DNA of 64,000 nucleotides from Triangularia verruculosa (lineage: Eukaryota > Ascomycota > Sordariomycetes > Sordariales > Podosporaceae), in assembly GCA_033296885.1 (NCBI GenBank), contig MU863889.1, positions 310,001 through 374,000 of the forward strand. The letters are read 5' to 3'. The notes beneath the pieces are model-generated. The model was not told the origin of the DNA. It saw nothing but the letters and a program-made list of their open reading frames with translations, and searched no databases. This document shows, piece after piece, positions 11,262 through 22,697 of this stretch (position 1 is the stretch's first letter; each line of letters starts with the position of its first letter). Made by a program: the position numbers and the translations under genes.

Positions 11262-12410
11262 TCAGAGCTCTACCCGAGATCCAATTCTGAAATGTGCATC
11301 CGTAACAGCTGAATCACTCCTCACGCTGTACCTAGTTAAGCTCGGGATTGCCGGGACAAGAGCCGCTACATCTTCCTCCACAGGACCTGCCTCTGCTCCC
11401 ATCCATTCCCTGCGGATCACCCCCGGAGCACAAACGTCCTTTCGTTGCACCGCCGTTCGGTCAAGATACGGTGTCATCAGGTTGCGCCACTCTGAATCAT
11501 GCGGAGACCGACACCTCCCCAGTCTCTGCCACCTCTCAACCTCAATAACCCAGCCGTCCCCTCCGGATCTCCACATTCCGCAGCCTGCGTCATCCCGCCA
11601 AGTGACTCGGATTCGATAATCAGTAAAGCACACGGTGCAAGAACGTGTCTTTCCCGGCGTTGGACCGAGTTCTCCCGCGGTCTCTCCTTCCAACACTAGC
11701 TCAGGAATGATCGGCACAGACGGTGGGTATTTTGAAGGGGGCTCAAGGTGAGGACATATTAGGCAATGCCCAACGAATTGCAGAAAGCGTTCGAGTAGTT
11801 CCGACTTGTTGGTCTTGGTCTTGCTCAAGCTCCGATACAGAAGCTTTCCATGCAGGTAGAGGTTGTCGTTAATGATTTTGGTGCGCCAAGAACGTGACAT
11901 GCCAACTTCGCTCAAGGCCTTGCCGGAAGGTTGGGTCACTGCCATGTCTTTCACCGAGGGGCCGTGAGCGGAACCATAGAAATGTCGGTTCATGACGAGC
12001 CTAGCAAAGAAATAGGCAATATACAGCCCATGACCTGGAACATAATCGGTCATCAGATTTTTGCTCCCCACCCTGTCCCAGCAGGGTGGTAAAGAGACAG
12101 TGGTACAGTCAAATGACTTTATCAGTCGCCATTTGTGGAGGCGGATGCAGTCATGGCAATAGTAAAGTTTTGGGAAGTCTCGCTCCAGATATTGGAGGAG
12201 GATTTCCTTCTCACCGTCGGATAGTGGAGCCGGCCTGGGGAAGAATTGGACGAAAAGCGCGCGGCAGGTGAGCGCCAAAGCGATGACAGACTCCGGTGGT
12301 AAATACCGTAAAATGTTGGCGATGAGCTCATGAGGCAGCTGAATGGTGCATGCCGTCTGTTGCTGGACGCTTGGTAGCCGGCGCCAAAGACGCACCAAAA
12401 TGTTGTTCAT
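11262..12410 (-). CDS. F-box protein
   Basis: This is a 382-aa protein if translation begins at the ATG at 12410 (MNNILVRLWRRLP). The frame is open to 12563, but that upstream part contains a plausible splice donor and looks like 5' leader. The F-box sits near the N-terminus: IQLPHELIANILRYLPPESV followed by IALALTCRALFVQFF. Such proteins bind SKP1 and recruit substrates to SCF ubiquitin ligases. The rest has cysteine pairs (YYCHDCIRLHKW; CTVCFTDYRIRVTW) seen in many ascomycete F-box proteins, but no LRR or WD40 repeats, so the target is unknown. Confidence 0.82.
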   Translation of the reverse strand: MNNILVRLWRRLPSVQQQTACTIQLPHELIANILRYLPPESVIALALTCRALFVQFFPRPAPLSDGEKEILLQYLERDFPKLYYCHDCIRLHKWRLIKSFDCTTVSLPPCWDRVGSKNLMTDYVPGHGLYIAYFFARLVMNRHFYGSAHGPSVKDMAVTQPSGKALSEVGMSRSWRTKIINDNLYLHGKLLYRSLSKTKTNKSELLERFLQFVGHCLICPHLEPPSKYPPSVPIIPELVLEGETAGELGPTPGKTRSCTVCFTDYRIRVTWRDDAGCGMWRSGGDGWVIEVERWQRLGRCRSPHDSEWRNLMTPYLDRTAVQRKDVCAPGVIRREWMGAEAGPVEEDVAALVPAIPSLTRYSVRSDSAVTDAHFRIGSRVEL

Positions 12411-12647
12411 TTGCGGAGGTGTGAGATGGAGCCTGGATTTTGCGTCATGAGGTTCGTGGAGGTGCAGAAAAGACGGCGTTGGCAATAGGGTTGAAGAGGG
12501 TGGAATTACCTTATATATTGACTTCCTTGTGGGAGCCACATGATGCCAAATAAACTTTGGCAAAGATCTACATTTGTCAGCAGCGCCACAGAAGTTGTAA
12601 TGTATGAAATTCGTGATTTTATTTATTTTGGCAGCCTGTTGGCAAAG

Positions 12648-12959
12648 CTAGAACCTCTCGTGCCAACCTTGCACAAACCCTGACACAGACGGTAGCATCC
12701 TCCTGCCAGCCCCTCGCACCATGTCCATAAACTGTCCCCAGCCAGCTCGGTGCACATACCAATGCATATCGTCCTCAATCCTGAGTTCTCCATGCCCAGC
12801 AGAGAGTAGGAGCCGGGGAAAGCGCCGTGGCGAGTGTGTGGGTGTGCTTGCCTTGTCGGCAATCCGGGCGGCGGGAAACCATGAGGGGAAAATTGCTCGA
12901 CAAATGTCAAAGAGCACATCTACAATGGCAATGATAGGACCGGAATCCTGAAATCTCAT
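12648..12959 (-). CDS. hypothetical small ORF, weak
   Basis: A 103-codon frame starts with MRFQDSGPIIAIVDVLFDIC, upstream of the F-box gene and on the same strand. It has an amphipathic N-terminal helix and no recognised domain. It could be a small real gene or chance. I list it only because codon choice is not obviously biased against coding and nothing else explains the stretch. Confidence 0.2.
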   Translation of the reverse strand: MRFQDSGPIIAIVDVLFDICRAIFPSWFPAARIADKASTPTHSPRRFPRLLLSAGHGELRIEDDMHWYVHRAGWGQFMDMVRGAGRRMLPSVSGFVQGWHERF

Positions 12960-13905
12960 GGTTGTCGACGTTTGTTTCGGCTTTGTTGCGCAGTGTTGAT
13001 GACTGGAACTTGAAGGAGAAGAAGAGAACAAGTTGGGACGAAATGAGATGAACGTTATATATCAAGACGAGGGTCCAGCAAGCGCTTTCTGCCAAAGCTG
13101 GTCCACGGTCACCGCATCCAGAGGTCACTTCCTATTTATCTTGAAGGGAGATCTGTTGTTGAAAGATCCCCCCTGTCGTTCCGAAGAGGAAGTAACATCG
13201 TCCCATTGCTGGAGGTCAACGACAGCCGAGGCAAGGACTTTCAAACAGCCATGGGAGCAACCATTTGGGTGGGGGAAAGATCCATTGCACCTGTTAGAAG
13301 CACTGCTGCTAATCTCGGAAAGTGCGTAGATAGTCAAGGCCCCTTCTGATTGTTCCAGCCGATCGGATGCATTTCTGTCTTCAGTTGGTTCTGCTGAAAT
13401 CTCTTGCGCTGGGGAAGTTGCACCCATCACTTCCCGTCGGCATGGACTTGAATACGTTACTTTCGGTACTGGTCGCCACGGGTTGACGTCGGATCCGAAG
13501 TGGTCGTTGCCTAACAGGAATACCATAAATGGAAGGGGGGACTTTCCCGACGAGAGAGGCGACGAGCTTGATATCAGCCGTGAAGAGTCTCCAGTGCGCC
13601 ACGGACCTTCCAAAACAATTGTCATTGTCGAGGTGGGTGCTGTTGAAGAAGGAAAGCACGAGTGCAGTGCTGGCCGCTCAAAAGCTGGTCCGGTGTGATT
13701 TGCCCGCCGAAGTCCTTGGCAGGTACAACTGGGAACCTCCCTTCTCAAACCTGTACCAGGTGACAAACAGCATTGTCGGGAATTGACACTCAAGATTTGA
13801 AGGCGCAATCATAGCTTCAATGCAGCAGATGACCCGACGGGCCTTCCTTGATTTTGAAGGCTTCAGTTGAAGGCTCTTAACATGATGCATTTGACAAACT
13901 CGGGC

Positions 13906-14133
13906 ATATACATAACACAAAGGCTCCCCGACCGTACTCATCACATCCTTGATACGAATATTCTCCGCCAAAGGGCCCATCTGGAGCCAGCTCCCCACAG
14001 TGGTATCCTCACCCGGCGCATTATTCGTCGCAGTATTCTTACCAGAAACATCCTTCCTGTTATCCAAATCCAGCATCTGCCACAGCCAGCACACCCTATC
14101 AATACCCGCACGATGGAAGTGGAACGCTGGAGG
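13906..14133 (-). pseudogene. tyrosinase C-terminal (CuB side) fragment
   Basis: The translated stretch PPAFHFHRAGIDRVCWLWQM continues through LDLDNRKDVSGKNT to IRIKDVMSTVGEPLCYVY. This matches the second copper-binding half of fungal tyrosinases, where the usual motif is DPAFFLHHAxIDRxWWxWQ and the domain ends in a CYxY. The first half with the CuA histidines is not found upstream: the reading frame before the fragment is proline/serine noise, and downstream no domain continues. One ligand region is altered (FHFHRAG instead of FFLHHAG). I infer a decayed or truncated copy rather than a working phenol oxidase. Up to 14.3 kb and down to 13.1 kb may be further unrecognisable remains. Confidence 0.55.
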
Positions 14134-14226
14134 CGTCGCTGCCGTCGAAAAGGGGGGAGGAGGCGACGGAGTCAAGATCAAGGGGCCAGAACCAGTAGAG
14201 GAGGGAACCAGTGTAGGTAGCCGCAT

Positions 14227-15239
14227 TTAAGGAGGTCGGTTTCGTAGGTGCGCATAAAATATATGTGCAAGGTGAGAACGTTGTGCTGAAGTTGTCAGTC
14301 AAGCGTGATGGTAGGGCAGGGGGAGGAACAAACTGTTCCATGAGTGAAAGGAGTCTGACGTAGACAAAGTCGTCAAAGATGCTATCATAACGTTTGCTTC
14401 AAGCTTACTGCTATACCGGTAGGTAGTTGTAGTCACGCGCCCTTCAACCAGTCAAGTTCAACGTATGATGTTGCATTGCGTCCCGGCTCATTGACTGTGT
14501 CACCCAAGTCATGCTGTTGGGTTCCGACTACCTAACGCCCCAACGACTCGGGAGCCATCAGTAAGCGGTGCCCTTGAGGTTTCAAAAGACTGCAGATGTC
14601 GTCTCTGCTGGTGGTCTCCGAAGTTTATGTGATGGATACCTATTGCTCAGTTTGGGAGTGTCGATTTTATACTGGACGCATCATGACAAGACTCTGGCTC
14701 ACCAAAGATTCGGCCGTCAGTTCGGTCAAAAGCGTAGGTAAGTTGTCAAGGCTTCATTGTTGGGGCTTGCAGGCATGGTCAATGTGTGGAGAGCCTTTGG
14801 ATCTACAAGTTTACTAATACCAGGTTACCATTGAACGTCCGAATCCAGGATATGTGTAGGGCTGGATGGATATTCATGTCAAAGTCGAAGAGTGGGGGTG
14901 GTTGGTCTTGCAAAACTTTTATTTCATTGCTATCCAATACCAATGCTGAAGTTATTGCTCAACGTCATGAGCAGCATTACTCCTGTCAGAGTCCACCATC
15001 TGGACCTTGTGTTCATCGACAATGTGTAGGCTTGATGCTGCCACAGAAGACGGCATGGTAGCACAATTGAGAATGGGGAGTTCAAGTGAACGTCGTAAGG
15101 AAGAGAACCCGCCAATAAAGCCTCTGCCGCTTGCCCTTCCGTTCTGTCCCCCGCACACCCTCGTTTCATTCCTTTTTGTTCCTGTGGCTTGCTCCCTAGC
15201 GGCATGCCTTCTTCCATCTTCCTTTCCCTAGTCAATGTC
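14227..15239. other. gene-poor stretch
   Basis: Only short overlapping ORFs on both strands are present; none has a recognisable motif. I see no repeat or RNA gene. Confidence 0.35.
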
Positions 15240-15244
15240 ATGCA

Positions 15245-18058
15245 GCCAAGAGGGCGGGATGATGTTGCGCCAAGCGCCAAGCGCCAGTGAAGGAGGGCGA
15301 CGACTGACAGCAACGGGCGTCAAATGGGTGTGCTGAATCTGCCTAATATCAAACAAGACGTCTTGGCGTAAGTTTTCCCCAGGTTTGCTGTCGTGCTGTC
15401 CAAACGCTTGCCGGCAAAGAGCTTCTCCATTGCCCGAAGTGCTCCGTCTTGGCTTCGAAAGCGTGCCGATTTTTTGGTTTGGTTCAGATTGCTTGTTTCC
15501 TTGGTGTGTCCCATCTCGGTCCATCTTGGCTCGGCTCCCCGGGCGCGTGGGTAGTGGTTGTGTCTGTGTGCTTGCGCGTGCTCACGAGGCACGCTCAAAG
15601 CGGTTGAGACGTGGGTGGCATTCCCAGGTGATGGTGAGGGTGTTGTTGGTAAACTGCTGTCCATGATGACGTGAGTGCGCCATGGGTGGGCGTTTCTGGG
15701 AGGGCTTCCTGATTTCGATGTGGTCGACGACTGGTGCCTCGATAATCATGTTCTTCTCATGAAGAACCGCATCGTCACAGCGTTTTCTGTCATCCTTGGG
15801 ATATGGCGTGGGGGTGCGGTAGCGCACCGGCTGGTGGGAGCAATGGTGAGAACGCCACTTTGACGGTGGCGTAAGCCAGTTTGGTTGTCTGTCGAACATC
15901 TTTTGGCCAGCCTCCGAGATACCCAGGGCGCTGCCTGAGTTCTTGGAGTTGCATCTGGATATCGAGGAGCCCATGGTGATGATGTGGTGGTGGAGTTGAA
16001 GAATTGAGATGGATGTCAGCTCTCTGGTGGATGGAGAAAGAATGCTGCCACTGAAGAGTGTCTGGCGGGGAATTTGTAGAAGAGGGTGTTCAGATGTTCG
16101 TGATACGGTCCAGGTTGGTGGTTCGGGTGGAGGGAAAATGCCGCAAGCCTGGTTGGCTCAAGAAAATGGGAATAAGGGTGGCACTACAGTCGACGCCTGA
16201 TTGTGGGTGGTGTACAGCAAAATGGTAGAGGATGAGTGAAGGAATCGGTCATGGGTTGAGGGATATTTAAGCAGAAGACGTTGTGAACAGCTTATAATGG
16301 CAATAAGACTCCGAACGCACAAGATAGGGCAGGGCTTGAGGCCGTCTTATATGCAATCGCCAGTGTTGGAGAGTGTTTGTACGAGTGGCTGTACGTACCT
16401 TCCCCACAGTGACTCTGGCCTTGGCATCCATTTACCGATGGAGGAAAAAGTGGTCGCAATGTCGATCAAATTGGGCGTCCAATTCCCGAAACAAGTTGGT
16501 GCTTCTGCTCATGCTTCTACTGTGCTTCTCTACCCGTTGTAAGTGCAAGCGGTGGCGTCTCTCCTGTTTCTCTCCAACTGGCAAGACGTCAGAATGCAGT
16601 ATCTCGCGACTGCCAGAGGTCTGAAGATGAGAGCAGAAAGCACAGAAGAGAAAAAGAAGAGATACGCCACTGGCAGTGCTGCATGAAGCGGTCACGGCAT
16701 GTGCAGTGGTAGTACGACGGAACCTTCCGTTCAACAGATTCCCGGCCCATTCACCCAAGCACTCCAAGCTTTTCCCTCGACCAGACTTTGGCTCCCATGG
16801 GAAAGGAAGTCCGACAAGTTTTGGCCTGCCGTGACAACACAAGTCTTGGCTGGTGTGCCAAGGCCTTGCCAAGCTGTGCATCCTCGATGAAGATCTCCCT
16901 TGGCATCTGATAGCGGCCCGATTCGGTTAAGTGCCACGCGCTACCACCAGGGCCCGTTGTGGCTTGCTCCAACACCAGGTCGACATCCACCGCTAGGTTC
17001 AAGATTGCTTCATTCAACCTACGCAATCATCCAGGGCGGAGCAGCATCGATACTCCACGACAGAACTCTCGTGACGCCGTACCAGCAGCATCGTGCCAGT
17101 CCGCGCGTTCTGGCAGCTTGGCACTGCGAGCCAGCCCTCGACTCTGCCAGCTGCAATCTCTCAGTTTGCGACACCGAATTTTATCATCTCGCGCAACACG
17201 GGGCTCTTGGCGAGGCTCACAATGACAGACACATCAGGAGCCTAGATTCTCACAGTCTCACTCTTGCACGAAATACAGAGCCTTGGCACGGAGCAAAATC
17301 CACGTCGCCGCCGAACGAAGACATCTGCTCAGACACCATCCGTTGCCAAGCCCGTTGTCCCGTCGTGCGAAGGCCACCCGCTGCCACCCACTTGGACATC
17401 AGATTCCACCGATTCCGCCATAGGCACGTATGACCCGATCCGACGTGGGCATCGGTACCCGTTCTGCCCGTTTGAAAGCCTTGCCTTGCCGGCCTCTCTG
17501 CGCCGTCCGGCCTTATTCTGCTGCCGTCCATGGCGCTGGCCCTGCAGGAACAGCAACAGCCTCGAACGGCGCGCCTCTGGTTGCTTCAACTACTGCAACC
17601 GCAACGTCTCTCCCACACCGTAATTCCCTCGACGACACATCAAAATTTGTCAAATGTTACGATAGTGATGTTGATGCCAAGCCTTATCTACCGTGAAAGT
17701 CGTCACTTGGCATCCACCACCCCGGCATATGAACCTGCCAAGCGGTTACATCTGTTGATCAAGACGCTTGGCATTCCGCAGCGAACTGCGTCCTTCGTGC
17801 GATGTCTCAACAGGACGTCTGTCTTTTGTTGCTTTTGGGGAGATAAGGGCGGTATCACTGTGTGGCCGAGCCCTTTTTCGGTTTCGACAACTCACCACCG
17901 TCTGGTGCATCGCCGCTGCCAAGATGCATCACGATCCTACATCTGGGGTGCTATCCCTCTTGGCATGATGACAACCTTGCCCGATCACCGAAGTCATCTG
18001 CCATGCTGTCGCTCTAGCAGGAGCAAATGACAGTTTACGAGGCAATAGTGCACTTGGC
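15245..18058. promoter_or_regulatory. dense cluster of GCCAAG/CTTGGC hexamers
   Basis: I count 22 copies of GCCAAG or its complement in this 2.8-kb stretch, for example at 15245, 15269, 15276, 15362, 15448, 15525, 16420, 16845, 16857, 16868, 16899, 17117, 17206, 17282, 17345, 17676, 17706, 17737, 17767, 17918, 17959 and 18053. Random expectation for both strands is one or two. GCCARG is the known site of the fungal pH regulator PacC, but the count alone does not show binding. The stretch has no convincing long gene, so it may be a regulatory region or an old repeat array. Confidence 0.4.
15582..15974 (-). CDS. hypothetical small protein, possible N-myristoylation signal
   Basis: A 130-aa ORF starts MGSSISRCNSKNSGSALGIS. 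Gly2 followed by Ser at position 6 resembles an N-myristoylation signal, and Cys8 could be palmitoylated, so the product might sit on the inner face of a membrane. The rest (KMFDRQPNWLTPPSKW, IIEAPVVDHIEIRKPSQK) is not a recognised domain. It lies inside the GCCAAG-rich stretch. It may be a real small gene, possibly with an unseen 3' intron. Confidence 0.4.
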   Translation of the reverse strand: MGSSISRCNSKNSGSALGISEAGQKMFDRQPNWLTPPSKWRSHHCSHQPVRYRTPTPYPKDDRKRCDDAVLHEKNMIIEAPVVDHIEIRKPSQKRPPMAHSRHHGQQFTNNTLTITWECHPRLNRFERAS

Positions 18059-19285
18059 TGGTGGCTTCATAATGACAATCCCCTTCGACACCGAGATGGG
18101 AAGAAGTCTGTGGATTACGACGGCCGTGGCGTCCCCATGGCCACGGAAGAGTTCTTCGTCGTCAATGAAAGGTGCAGCCTCAGTGGGGCGACCTTGGAAC
18201 CACAGCACCACCCAAGCAAGGGGGACGACGTCCGCCAGACCCTGACACCCTACTGACAGCCATACACTAACGGCCGAACCACGGTGATTATGGATTCAAC
18301 GGCCCATCCCCTGTCCTCTGAGCTTCTACTAGGAGCTAAACGGTCACCAAAAACGCTATAGGGGCTGTTTCGCCTACATTGGCCGCGTGGGACAGGCGTG
18401 ACATACTGTCCCACGGGATCTTTTGCCGCGAGTGCGCAGCACGGTCTATTCGTTCTATTTTTTCTTGTCGACAGCCCAGCAGTGGTCACATTGTTCGCAG
18501 TAGCTTTTGCATTACCCCGACCTTGTCTACGATATCAAGGGTCCTTGTGCTCCACGCCAGGAGCTGTATGGAATGCTTGCCTCATCGAGCATCAGACTGG
18601 ATACTTTATCACGAAGCCAATTCAGGTTTGCCATGATCGCATGGGGAGCTGAATATGAAGAGAGAGAAGTCTCTGGTATCCCTCGTCCTACGTCAAGTCA
18701 AGACACGAGGCCTCGGAACCGCGCAGGGCCGGGGTAGCTGGTCAGATCGGGAGATTTTCAGCCCTCTGGTATGATGCACAACTTTTTAGGGAGGGTCTTG
18801 TGACGTCAGGCGATCAGAAAGCCTCTTCTCTGTAGCCAAGTGTTTGGCGGCCAGCGTTTCGGCGAGTGCTACCACGGCGAGGTCCCGACCGGAAGTCAGG
18901 CTGGCACCCGATCACGGGATCATTCCAGGTTGAGTAGGAGTTTGACAGCAGGTGCATCGATTCTGCTACGTACGTTGCTATCCTGAGTTGATGCCAGAGC
19001 CTTGTGGCTAATGAAGGTGCATCATTTTATCTTGCCCGCACCTTCACATGTCTCGTATCACTGTGCAACTCCTTTGCTCGAGGACCGGAGTTTCTATTTT
19101 ATTTCCTGTGCATAGTTGGTTCTTGGATCTGCTGATTCTCAACTGCGTCTGTTGCCATCCATTCAGCCTGTTTACCTACATCAACCGGCTTACGCGGCTA
19201 TTGACCGCTCTAACCCCATCACACGTAGAGATAAGGATGTGTGTGAAATGCGAGACGCCCGCCATGATCTGCTCCTTGGCTACCG
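18059..19285. other. gene-poor stretch before the CoA-transferase gene
   Basis: Short ORFs only, none with motifs. The right end is the presumed promoter of the CoA-transferase family gene and may include an unrecognised 5' exon. Confidence 0.35.
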
Positions 19286-21061
19286 ATGTACGAGATGGCA
19301 GAGCTAAGGCTAGCTGATGTCTATGGCCCCGGGACCTTCGCGGACCAAGACTTCGTTTCAGTGCCAACGGACGCTCATCGAATACTCCGACTCTTGGCAG
19401 CACAGACACCGGGCTTCACCAAGAATAACGATGTGATTACCAAAGTCAGGTTTAAGGGGGATGCAGACCCTGTTATTTCGGGTCCCATCGAATCTACGCC
19501 TGTTGCAGCAGCTCTCCATGCCATGGTTGGCATTCTTGCAAACGAGATATCAACGCTCCGGCGGCCGTCTGATTCCAACAGAAGGATTGTCATCAACACG
19601 ACGCACACAGCGCTGTGGCTTGGAAGTGTGGCTGCGGTGTATCTTGATCATGAGCCCGTCGTCAGTTTGCTTCGCAACAAACAAAGATTCGATGCTCTAG
19701 TACCCGACTGGCAGCAGCAAGGGCTTGATCCAAGGCTTAGCCCCCAAGTTAAACTCCGGGCAACAGCAATATATCCCACCAAAACGCCGGGGCAATGGTA
19801 CAGTCTCCATGGCTCCCTCAACCCAGAGCCTATGCTTCGCAACCTCGGAATCGACCCCTTTCCAGAAAGTCCCATGACAACGCTTTCCGAAGCAGCTGCC
19901 TACATCCGTAATGCTACAACCAAGCTTACATCCTCGGAAATCGAATATGCCAACATCTCTTCTGGCCACTGCGGAACGATCTGCCACACACCAGCCTCGT
20001 GGGCCAGCACCACAATGGGACAGGCCCTGACTAAACACCCCTTGATCGATGTCATTCCTCAGCCAGGTCATTCAACGCCCTTACCACCTATCAGCTTCCC
20101 GCCTCTTGACCCTACCAACGCCCTACCACTGCAAGGTATCAAAGTCCTTGAGCTGGCCCGTATTATCGCCGCCCCGGTCGCTTCATCGATCCTCGCCTCT
20201 CTCGGAGCAACAGTCATCAAGGTCAACGCCCCTCACCTGCCGGATATGTCAGTGCTGCAACTCACTCTTACAGTCGGAAAAACCACCACCTGTCTTGACC
20301 TCCGCGATCCTGCCGACCTCGGCCAGTTTCATTCTTTGCTGAAAGAAGCAGATGTCTTCATCCAAGGCTTCCGCCCCGGTGCCCTCGACAAGTTTGGGCT
20401 ATCCCAAGATGACGTCCTCTCCATGGCGGTAAAACGCAACCGCGGGATTGTCTATGTGAGTGAGAATTGCTTTGGTCCGGATGGGCTGTATGCCACCAGA
20501 CCGGGGTGGCAGCAGATGGCGGATTGTGCCTCAGGGGTGGCGTATGTCATGGGAAGGGGGTATAACCTCCCGAATGAAGAGCCAGTATTGCCGAGCTTGC
20601 CTGTCTCGGACATGACCTGCGGGTTGGTTTGTGCTGTTGGGGCGATGATGGCGTTGCGGAATAGGGCGAAGGAGGGAGGAAGCTGGATTGTGAGGGGGAG
20701 CTTGGTGAGGGTTGATACGTTTCTTTTGGAGAGGGAGGTTGGGTTGTATTCGCGAGAGGTGGTGGAAAAGTGCCAGGAGAGGTTTATGTGGGGGGAGATG
20801 AGGGGGGAGCAGCATGTGCTTGAGTTGTTGAGGGTTACTTGGGAGGGATGGGACAGGGATAGGAAGATGAGGGATCATTTGAGGGAGGATGGGGAGTGGT
20901 GGGAAAGCTGGGAGGAGAGTGCTGTTGGTGGGAGAAAGTTGAGTATTTTGAGGCCGGTGGTGAGGTTTGAAGGGGACGGGGTGGTTCAGAAAGAACAGCC
21001 GAGGTGGGTTACGGGAAGTGTGCCTTATGGCTTTTGGGATAAGAAGAATGTGGCCTTTTGA
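19286..21061 (+). CDS. CaiB/BaiF (family III) CoA-transferase-like protein
   Basis: This intronless 591-aa protein has the two-part layout of fungal CaiB/BaiF proteins. The first half (residues 1-260) is weakly conserved. The second begins at LQGIKVLELARIIAAPVAS (residue 282), continues with GATVIKVNAP, ADVFIQGFRPGALDKFGLS and GPDGLYATRPGWQQMADCAS, and holds PVSDMTCG, where Asp442 matches the position of the catalytic aspartate that forms the acyl anhydride in class III CoA-transferases. These enzymes move CoA between carboxylic acids; some fungal members act as racemases or are uncharacterised. The substrate is unknown. The start codon could be the ATG at 19286 or the one at 19295. Confidence 0.85.
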   Translation: MYEMAELRLADVYGPGTFADQDFVSVPTDAHRILRLLAAQTPGFTKNNDVITKVRFKGDADPVISGPIESTPVAAALHAMVGILANEISTLRRPSDSNRRIVINTTHTALWLGSVAAVYLDHEPVVSLLRNKQRFDALVPDWQQQGLDPRLSPQVKLRATAIYPTKTPGQWYSLHGSLNPEPMLRNLGIDPFPESPMTTLSEAAAYIRNATTKLTSSEIEYANISSGHCGTICHTPASWASTTMGQALTKHPLIDVIPQPGHSTPLPPISFPPLDPTNALPLQGIKVLELARIIAAPVASSILASLGATVIKVNAPHLPDMSVLQLTLTVGKTTTCLDLRDPADLGQFHSLLKEADVFIQGFRPGALDKFGLSQDDVLSMAVKRNRGIVYVSENCFGPDGLYATRPGWQQMADCASGVAYVMGRGYNLPNEEPVLPSLPVSDMTCGLVCAVGAMMALRNRAKEGGSWIVRGSLVRVDTFLLEREVGLYSREVVEKCQERFMWGEMRGEQHVLELLRVTWEGWDRDRKMRDHLREDGEWWESWEESAVGGRKLSILRPVVRFEGDGVVQKEQPRWVTGSVPYGFWDKKNVAF

Positions 21062-21480
21062 AGGGAACAAAGCGTACAAGTAGGTGGGTTGTATAGGAGC
21101 TGATTATCATGATCTCGAGCTTGGACTGGCCATCAAAACGCTTTGATTACTCAGTTGGAATGACTATGATCTTGTGGAGATGTTCGAAGCCTTTGTCTTG
21201 GCCATCCCGAAAATCATGCACCATAGTCATCGATCTCAATGGACCGCCAACAATCACAGGTATATACTTTCGAATCTGATGATAAATGGGATAAGCGTAG
21301 TAGAGGCGTCTGTATGCTACAATAATAAGGCCAGCTGGTGATGGTGTACTCGTGGTAATGGTGCTTACCATACCTAGGTAGTCATTACCATACCTTACCA
21401 ACGGTGATGGTGTTGGCTCTGGTGATACTGATAAAGTAGGTATTGAATGATAGCATTAGTATTGGTGATAATCGTGGTGG
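21062..21480. other. AT-rich spacer after the CoA-transferase gene
   Basis: No gene seen; contains CCTAGGTAG and ACCATACCTTACC tracts near 21373-21400. Confidence 0.4.
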
Positions 21481-21581
21481 TGGTGATGGACTGATGGTGA
21501 TGGACTGATGGTGATGGACTGATGGTGATGGACTGATGATGACGGACTTATGGTGATGGATTGATGGTGATGGATGGTGAT
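21481..21581 (+). repeat. minisatellite, 14-bp unit
   Basis: About seven tandem copies of GGTGATGGACTGAT with a few changed bases toward the right end. It is non-coding. Confidence 0.85.
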
Positions 21582-21749
21582 AGTCGCGAGAGTGGTAGTA
21601 ATGGTTTCGGTCTTAATAGCTTTAGAGGGATTGGTGACGGTAGTAATAATGAAGTTAGGTAGTGATAATAGTACTGGAGGTTTAAAATAGCCCAAAGTTA
21701 TCTTAAATCCTAGCTTCTATTACATCAAGTGTGAGCTCCTGGCTAAATC

Positions 21750-22215
21750 TATCCGAGCTCTTGATAGACACTATCTGAGTTCTTAGTAGACACTGATGAA
21801 GCTATATGCCACCCTACCTATCCTATGGGTAGGATGTCCTTTTAGTTCCACAGTTATGAGCCCCGATAATGCAGTGGTCACGTTTACCACATTCAAGCTG
21901 CGTGATTAGGTACTTGAAACACCACAGAGACTAGGTAGGTTCGATTCATGGTCCGACCGATTCTTGAAGTAAGCTGCGGGCGGCCTAGATGAGATATATA
22001 AGCGAGGTAGAATTGGAAAATAGTGACGACGTGAACTGAAATTAAGGGTGGTACGAAGTACTACAATCCTCTAAGCTAGCTTAGAGACCTAAGGGGGCGT
22101 ATAAAGTAATATACCACCCTATCTACCCTGGAGACAGAATGCCCTTTTGGTTCTACAATACTATCTAAGCTCTTAATAGACATTATCCGAGCTCTTAATA
22201 GACACTATCCAAGCT
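21750..22215. repeat. pair of diverged repeats in AT-rich DNA
   Basis: Two segments (about 21750-21847 and 22100-22215) share the pieces AGCTCTTRATAGACACTATC and ACCACCCTAYCTAYCCT, in changed order. They look like remnants of one old repeat. The change pattern (mostly C/T and G/A) is compatible with RIP-type mutation but was not quantified. Confidence 0.45.
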
Positions 22216-22697
22216 TTCTATGTCAGAGTGTTGGACACCAAAAGCTGAGACTCATGGTAAAAAATCTCAGACTGGCAGTGAAAAAAGCTTGGATTAGCTA
22301 ATTGTAAAGAGTTTTGTCTTAGAGAAAGTGATTTCGACAGCTATACAAGTGCCAAAATGACCAAGGTACTCCAATGACATCTTGGTATAAACATGCATAA
22401 CGTGCATAACATGCATAGCACTCCGTCGTAATGCACTACACAACTATGTATAGACATATGTATAAGCGGCATAACCTTCATAAAGAGGCAGAAGATATTA
22501 CATAACCCATCGCATAACCCACGGCATAGCCTTCTCCACGGTATATCCCATCATTGCAACACCCAAATCAACGCACAAAACCCGATAACCTCCTTGCCTA
22601 ATAACAACTCCAGCAGCGCCTCACCACGAACCTTCCCCTCGATTGTCGGCCGCTCGCGGGCGCCTTCTTTCGATAGCCCGCGAGCGCATTGGTGCGC
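22216..22697. other. AT-rich spacer
   Basis: The left part includes a CATGCATAACGTGCATAACA-type run near 22390. No gene is supported. Confidence 0.35.

Noticed and set aside
16900..18030. Plus-strand ORFs of 166-177 codons
   Set aside because: No domain, no codon regularity, and overlapping ORFs on the other strand are equally long.
20531..21079. Long minus-strand ORF in the 3' part of the CoA-transferase gene
   Set aside because: It is a proline-rich shadow of a G-rich coding strand that has clear domain homology.
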